This document shows positions 24,271-64,000 of a stretch of DNA of 64,000 nt, in pieces (the stretch's first letter is position 1; each line of letters starts with the position of its first letter). A program made the translations under genes and the position numbers. The stretch comes from Pomphorhynchus laevis (taxonomy: Eukaryota > Acanthocephala > Palaeacanthocephala > Echinorhynchida > Pomphorhynchidae), in contig WNNJ02003718.1 in assembly GCA_012934845.2 (NCBI GenBank), forward strand, positions 124,001 through 188,000, in the 5' to 3' direction. Below the pieces are notes generated by a model. That model was not told where the DNA came from and searched no databases. It saw only the letters and a program-made list of their open reading frames with translations.

Positions 24271-25660
24271 CTTGTATTTTAAATTTCAACTATTTTTTTA
24301 TTATTTTTAATTATTTTTATTTTATTTAGCATTATGTTTTAATTTATAATTAATATAAGATACGTAGACACAGTTAACTGATCTTATTTATTGGGAATTT
24401 AATTGTTCTTGGTACCATGTACTATAATACGTTTTTGTCAATGATTCATTGATATTACATTTACAAAGAATACAGCAGCTTTTTCAAATTGGAAAAACTT
24501 AGTTTTATTTTCATCATTTAATATTTTTTAAATGTGCGGTTTTAATTTCCTCTATAATCGGCATTTTATTAATTTCAGCACTTTAAGGTGTTTTGACTTA
24601 TGTAATTATTATACGATTTTAATGTTACAAAGGACTAAATGTAAATAAATACCCTTAAAATAACTTGAGAAATACAAAAGCAATTCGCATATATCGAGTT
24701 TAAACTATTTTGAGAAATTAAACTTATTTTTTACATCAAATGATTATTTTATGTAATGTATCCTAAGGATTTTTGCTACCGCATTTTTAATTTCTACAAA
24801 TGCTCATCCTCTATTATTTTTTATGAATTAGTCAATTCATAAAAATGACATTTATTTTAAATTTCAAATTTTTATTTTAAATTGATATAAATTATATAAA
24901 ATCTTATAGCAATTATTGATTGTTTATAATTATTAAATTATTTATTATTTAATTACTTTATTTTGATTTAGCATTATTTTTTAATTATTTTTATTTTTTC
25001 ATTTTTATAATTATATTTAATACGATGCTCAGATAGCTGATTTGATTTATTCCGCGAACATATTTGATATTTTAAACCTCTTGAATGTTTTTACATTGTA
25101 ATCTATGTTCTGTTAAATCTAAGTTTTGTGTTATGCAAACATGTTAACTAACGATATTTTTTCATGCGAACATGTAAATGTGCAGATATCGAAATAATAC
25201 AGCCTCGATGTTATTATATTTTGGGAACTCCATTGCCATATATTTTAGTCCTCTATCGCAAAGCAGCAACTTGTAAAATTTATTTGCATTATTTTAACCT
25301 TTAGTTATGCAGAGAATGCATGTTGCTTATACAATAGAAAAGTACGATTTTAGATAACTGTCTACATTTTACACAACTATTTTTACAAGAGTCATTTGTT
25401 TCATTATATACTACCATATATAAAGAGTATAAACACTCACTACTATTTGCTTATTTTACAATTATTTCAACATATCCAACTTGTAAGTAACATTTCAAGC
25501 TCAGGTTTTGTGCTTTAAATATGTATCAAATAAAATTCCCCCTTTTTGATCCAGCTCCAATAATTCTATATCGATAATAGATGATTATCAACTATTTACA
25601 ATAAAATTTATTATTGAAATTAAAAATATAAATCACTATTTATGAATTGACAAATAAAAG
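24270..25660. other. AT-rich PLE tails and noncoding spacer
   Basis: Contains two terminal-repeat tails (to about 24380 and 24830-25045, each ending near ACAGTTAACTGATCTTATTT or CTCAGATAGCTGATTTGATT). No coding segment recognised. Confidence 0.5.
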
Positions 25661-25860
25661 ATTTACGATGCGTTCGAATAAGAATAGAGGTAATAGGAGG
25701 AACTGTTAAGTTATCAGGTTTCGGCCTCTATTGTTTGAGACGTATTACATGACGTATTACATCTGATGAAAATTAATAATCTAGAGTATCCTATTCTAAT
25801 ACAAAGCATTTTGTTAATTATCAATCCATAAGAATTTTTTGCTTAATATAAATCAATTTT
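25545..25860 (-). mobile_element. PLE terminal repeat, minus orientation
   Basis: Reverse complement of the hairpin terminal repeat: read on the minus strand it contains GAGGCCGAAACCTGATAAC and ends in AACAGTTCCTCC. The upstream part (TTTGATCCAGCTCCAATAAT at about 25545) is the distal tail of the hammerhead-bearing terminal repeat. Confidence 0.6.
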
Positions 25861-26299
25861 TATAAGTTGACAAATAAATAATATACGACGTATATTATTT
25901 ATATAATATACGATATAATTTATATAATATATTATATAAATATATATAATTTTTAATTATTTAAAAATTATTAAATAATGCTAAATAAAATTATCGTTTT
26001 TATAACATATATATGTATATCTTTTTCCTAATAAAGGGTTAATTAATTTTCTAACGCTTCTTTAATATCTGCTAAATCTCGATTTATATAAATCGTAATA
26101 AAATCGTACGTATGTATATTCTGAAAATTTATTTCTTTTGTGTCAGATCTGCTAACTGAGTTTAATAATTATATACTATCAAAATCAATAAAAATCAATT
26201 TTTAATGAATCGACTAATAAATAATATGTAATGTATTCGAATATATGATGTGTTCTAAAAATTCTTTTGTTGAATTAATACAGAAATAGTGTTTTATTA

Positions 26300-26720
26300 A
26301 AGTATTTAAATAAGCATTAGAACGAAATTTTTTTGATTTTAATAAAGAATTGAAAGCAATATGTAACGATGACATTAGAAGCATTTCAGAAACAGAATGC
26401 GATTGCAAAATTCTTAATTTGGGCAAAATTAATGAACATATATGTCATAAAAATCTAAAATTAATTGATTATGGCAAATTAAGAGATTTGTAAATTATAA
26501 TGATTTAAATGTAAACGCAACATATGAGCTTAGTGATTTATGTTTAAAAACAATTTTTTCAAGTCATTGCTCTATAAAAGGTAAAACGGGCATAAAGATT
26601 GAATAAGATAATAAAATTATAATAATATTACATTGGAATCCAAAATTACATAAAAATCCAATTAAACCTATATGTTCAAATATAATGCTTTTAAATGTAC
26701 TTACCTTTTTAAGACTTTTG
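26300..26720 (+). mobile_element. PLE N-terminal coding fragment
   Basis: Plus strand encodes KELKAICNDDIRSISETECD, CKILNLGKINEHICHKNLKL and IDYGKLRDL, homologous to 19040-19180, then a short RT start (YIGIQNYIK equals the WNPKLHK box region). Its first part forms the right arm of the inverted repeat. Confidence 0.7.
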
Positions 26721-26739
26721 CTATTAGTCTAGATAAAGA

Positions 26740-27480
26740 AAAACTTTATCTCTCTAGTGGTGTACCTTGAGGTACACTACTAGATAGAGAAGATAAAGGA
26801 GAACACATTAAATTATAATGAACGGAAAATGATAGATCGTAGGGATACGAAGAGAACCAAGCTAAGGTGGACGAAGAGAAACCATTATGATAACGAAGAC
26901 CAGAAAGAAAGATTTTTTTACGACAATGTCGAATGCAGATGGAAGATCGAGCGATATAATCACACTACAAAGTCTTTTGTCACGAGCGGAGAGCAGATAA
27001 GAAAATACGTTATGATATGCTAGTTCAGTGTAATGATTGAAGCGGAAAGCAGATTGAAAAAATGAGTAAAGCTGCGATGAAGATAGATAATTGTTGATCT
27101 GATCTAAGACAAGGTGTTCAAGAATTTTTGATAAGGTTGGTAGAATTGATATTGGGTGATACGATGATGGAAGATAGGGTCGATAGAGGTCTTTTTAAGT
27201 AGGGGACGAACAATGACAGCTTTCCAAAGTACAGTAAATATTCTATTCCGGATGGACGAGTTAAAGAGGCTGGTAAGGAAATGTGTGTAGTCAGTAAACA
27301 ACAATTTGAAAATCCGAGTAGAGATGGGATAGGCAGGATATGACTCACAGTTTGACGAAATAAGAAGGCAATAAACCTCATCTTCAGATACTGCGAGTAG
27401 GTAAAAAAGCTCATGAATACGAATATACGGGATATAAGAATTTTGTGGAATCACAATGATCGAATCGATAAGAGACATTG
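26740..27480 (-). mobile_element. LINE reverse transcriptase fragment
   Basis: Minus strand encodes DEVYCLLISSNCESYPAYPI, IRNRIFTVLWKAVIVRPLLK and KKTSIDPIFHHRITQYQF (family pattern: SSIRxGxFPxxWKxAxVxPLLKKPxxDP...SYRPIS), then a DLPSAFDIV palm A box near 26930. The same family appears on the plus strand at 58690-58950. Frame breaks present; both ends missing. Confidence 0.75.
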
Positions 27481-27574
27481 TTTTTGAAATTAGGAAATCC
27501 GAGAATTGAGAATGATTAAGAGTTGATATGACAGAGGAATGAGAAAGTAGAGAATTGAGATTTTATATACATAT

Positions 27575-27835
27575 TACTCAACAATAATTAATTTTAACTT
27601 GATTTTTGTATAGACCATACTTGCGATCGTTACTTATTTCAATATAATGACAAGTATCGTTTGTCAATGCTGGAATCATGAAATTATTTAAGTAAATTTT
27701 TTGTCCATGCACTCGCCGCAAGGTGTTCGGCAATTTTATATCCCATCTTACGGAATGTGCTAAATCAAGCGTTTTGTTTTGATTTTCTCTCTTCAAATGT
27801 GAATTAATTGGCTTTATTTTGCTGGTTGAGAAATA
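27575..27835 (-). CDS. Unidentified minus-strand coding segment, possible terminal exon
   Basis: About 80 uninterrupted codons from a CTCAACCAG acceptor-like site near 27815 down to a stop at about 27578. The composition is balanced and protein-like (LDLAHSVRWDIKLPNTLRRV, GQKIYLNNFMIPALTNDTCH), unlike the A/T-driven frames around it. No family recognised. It could be the last exon of a minus-strand gene overlapping the next gene's 5' end, or an old element piece. No partner exon found. Confidence 0.35.
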
Positions 27836-28169
27836 CGCACATTGATAATATCAATGTATTTATACAAAGATTATATATGAGTGGAACTTGTTAGAACTCG
27901 TTAGATCGTGCAACGAGCCTTATAGTAATTCAATGTTTACTTGTTGATAATGCGGTAAGCCGAAATATCGTTATTAAATAAGAAACATAATATTTTGTCT
28001 TTTTCTATTCTAATTTGTTTGAAATTACAATTTGAATGTTTGTATTTTATTTTAAAGACAATTCCAACAGTATTTTTAATTTTTAAAATGTAAATTATAA
28101 TCTCATGATTTTGTATTCAATTTATAAATTAGATAACGTACATTTTTTCATTGTGATTTAGAAAACAGC

Positions 28170-61665
<33,496 letters not shown>

Positions 61666-61799
61666 CAATTATTAGCTGAAAAAGAAATAAACTGATTGTC
61701 GCCTTTTTTGAAATTTATTAAATTCTGTCAATGCTAGCAAGCTATTAGTAATTAAAAATTTATATTACAACAATGTAGCATGTGTTTAATTTTGTTAAA

Positions 61800-61945
61800 C
61801 AAGGCATATAAATTATATCATATCACATATAACAATTATTTATAACTATCTAATTATTTATTATTTAATTATTTAAATTTTATTTAGCATTATTTTTTAA
61901 TTTATAAATAATATGAAATACGTCGACTCAGTTCGCTGATATAAG
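61800..61945 (+). mobile_element. Solo PLE terminal tail
   Basis: Near-identical to 61105-61200 (ATTTATTATTTAATTATTTA ... ATACGTCGACTCAGTTCGC). Duplicate of the element end on the other side of the last exon. Confidence 0.7.
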
Positions 61946-61946
61946 G

Positions 61947-63598
61947 TTGTAGCTGAACCGTCGCTGCACTCGTTGATTCCTTAATAAATACGGCATGTAT
62001 AATGATAGTGCACAAATGTGCTGAATAGACAACGGTCTAGGATTTCTTACGAAATACCGCAAGAATAGAAAGTCGTGTTGCTTAATAGACTAGACTTTGA
62101 TTCACGACTTTCAGTCACCATGTCACTTCTAGACGACCAATGAGTACCCGGCAACACTCATCAGTATAATGGAGTACTCACTAGCCGTTTCGGTTGCATG
62201 TGTGACATTGTGAATATAGGCGTTTCCGACACTTTGCTTAATTGTCTTTAGCTTACGCTCTTAAACAGATCGAAATGCTCTGCGGACCAACCTTAAACAT
62301 CAGGCAGAGGTTGTTGCTGAATCGTCGCTGCACTCGTTAGATCCTTGATGGATACGGCATGTATTATAGTAGTGCACGGATGTGCTGCATAGACAACGGT
62401 CCAAGATTTCTTATGAAATACGGAATTATAGAAAGTATTGTTGCTTAATAGACTAGACTTTGATTCACGACTACTAGGCACAATGTCACTTTTATACGAT
62501 CACTTTAGCACTAAAGTAATGAGTACGCCACAACACTCATAAGCAGAATGAAGTAGTCACTGGTCGTATCGGTTGCCAGTGTGACACTGTGGATGAAGGC
62601 GTTTTCGAAAATTTGCTTAATTGACTGAGGTTTGCGCTCTTTACCAGATCGAATTGCTGTGCGTAGCATACTTTTAAACTTGGCAGAGGTAGTTGCTGAA
62701 TTGTCGCTGCACTCGTTAGATACTTAATGAATACGGTATTTATAATGGAAGTGCCCGGATGTGCTGAGTAGACATAGCCTTATTATTTGTTACGAAATGC
62801 AGCATTAATAGAAGTCGTGTTGCTTATGAGACTGTTGATTCACAACTTTCAGGCAAAATGTCACTTCTAGACGATCACTTTAGCCCTAAAGTAATGAGTA
62901 CTCCACAATCCTCATAAGTAGAATGAAGTACTCACTGATCGTATCGGTTGCTTGTGTGAAACTGTGGATGAAGGCGTTTTCGACACTTCGCTTAATTGTC
63001 TGAGGCTTACGCTATTAACCAAATCGAATTATCCTTAAAGACTAGGCAGATGTTGTGGCTGAATTGTCGCTGCACTCGTAAAATCGTAAATGAATACGGC
63101 ATGAATTAGACAACGGTCTTGAATTTCTTAAGAAATAACGCGTTAATAGAAACTCGTGTTGCTTGATTGTACTGTGATTCATCACGTTCAAGAACAATGT
63201 CACTATTAGACGACAGCTTTAGCTTCAACGTAATGAGTGCTCGGCAACACTCATCAGTAGAATGAGGTACACACTGGTCGTTTTCGGTTGCCTGTGTGAC
63301 ATTGTGAATAAAGGCGTTTCCGACACTTTGCTTAATTGTCTGAGGCTTACGCTCTTTAACCAGATCGAATTGCTGTGCGGACCATCCTTTAAACACTAGG
63401 CAGAGGTTGTTGCTGAATTGTCGTTGCACTCGTTGGATCCTTAATGGATACGGCAGGTATAATAGTAGTGCACGGATGTGCTGAGTAAACAACTGTCTAG
63501 GATTTCTAACGAAATACGGCATTTATACTAAATGGTGTTGCTTGATAGACTGGACTTCGATTCACGACTTTCAGTCACCATGTCACTTCTAGACGACC
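61947..63598. repeat. Satellite array, period about 355-380 bp, about 4.6 copies
   Basis: TCG(C/T)TGCACT marks units at 61961, 62325, 62704, 63067 and 63421. Shared landmarks: GATACGGCATGTATAATAGT, CACTTCTAGACGA, CAACACTCAT, TTAATTGTCTGAGGCTTACG. Part of each unit equals the 119-bp unit at 36447-36565. The minus strand of the last copies is open for 138 codons (63106-63522), but the other units are interrupted, so I do not call it a gene. Confidence 0.85.
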
Positions 63599-63599
63599 A

Positions 63600-64000
63600 A
63601 TGATAATAATAAAGGTTTTATTAAAAAACAATACATAAGGACATAAATAATGACAACAAAATAGCTATAATGTTAATGTCAGATAAATGAACTGCATCTT
63701 GAACTTGACATGACAGTCTCCAACACTATACACGAAGAGACCCCAAATCCAATTGGATCTGAGCCCTCCAACCGATCCAGCACGCCGCTTTCCGACTAAA
63801 CCACCCGGGGTCTTTCGCCCTCCCCCCGAAGAGTCCAGTCGGCGCGAACTATGATGGGTAAGCGGGAGATGAGGAGCTTAAGAAACCTTAGTCTTTGCTC
63901 TGGGGGACGTCCTTTAGAGAAGAAGACTAATCACGAGATAGTCCAAGTACCCCAAAGGCGCAGTTGAGTTTTTCCCATTCAACGACAGATGTTGGGCCCG
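63600..64000 (-). mobile_element. LINE 3' end, truncated by the window
   Basis: Minus-orientation element whose (TTATTA) tail abuts the satellite at about 63600. Contains GACCCCGGGTGGTTTAGTCG and continues beyond the window. Homologous to 13075-13390 and, for its last 180 bp, to the insert at 19974-20150. Inserted into a satellite unit just after CTAGACGACCAA. Confidence 0.8.

Larger units (their letters stand above)
22945..26445. repeat. Large inverted repeat of a rearranged PLE segment, arms about 400 bp
   Basis: Arms 22945-23345 and 26035-26445 are reverse complements. Both carry the same unusual joint: an antisense PLE N-terminal segment fused to an RT piece (IKHYF.INSTKEFLEH), then a terminal-repeat piece (CAGTTAGCAGATCTG) and then DFSTLYTNL. 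The shared joint shows the arms derive from one rearranged ancestor that was later copied in inverse orientation. Spacer about 2.7 kb. Confidence 0.75.

Noticed and set aside
26214-26426. 70-codon minus-strand ORF (and its twin at 22957-23169)
   Set aside because: Both are largely the antisense of PLE N-terminal coding; they look conserved only because the two segments are inverted copies.

Overview
The window is AT-rich eukaryotic DNA from an animal genome crowded with retroelements. Introns fall into two classes, very short (about 32-50 nt) and very long (kilobases, full of transposons). Most of the repeat mass is Penelope-like elements (PLEs), RTE- and CR1/jockey-like LINEs and a Ty3/gypsy fossil. 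The short introns, the element mix, and a secreted-protein gene built from small symmetric exons all recall parasitic flatworms (trematodes). That assignment is inference; nothing here names a species.

Region by region. 1-10.2 kb: the 3' two thirds of an ariadne-1 (ARIH1-type RBR ubiquitin ligase) gene on the plus strand, 13 exons, ending with its stop at 10201. 11.65-12.37 kb: an intact single-exon UTP11 gene (ribosomal small-subunit processome). 12.6-28 kb: mostly PLE and LINE debris, minisatellites and a large inverted repeat, with a few orphan exon-like segments (13.66-17.56 kb plus, 27.58-27.83 kb minus).

28.17-61.67 kb: what I think is the most interesting object, a gene spread over about 33 kb of transposon-filled introns. 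It has a signal-peptide exon, four tandem near-identical 129-bp exons rich in N-glycosylation sequons, then at least eleven further small exons. Every internal exon up to the penultimate one starts and ends in phase 2, so any can be skipped or duplicated without a frameshift. The assembled reading frame is about 505 codons and matches no family I recognise. The architecture resembles the micro-exon and polymorphic mucin genes of schistosomes. A gypsy fossil sits in intron 1 and PLE and LINE copies fill the later introns.

61.9-64 kb: a satellite with a period of about 360 bp, then the 3' end of a LINE running off the window. Several PLE terminal repeats carry recognisable hammerhead ribozyme cores. 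Gene models rest on reading frame, splice consensus and phase agreement only; no transcript evidence was available.
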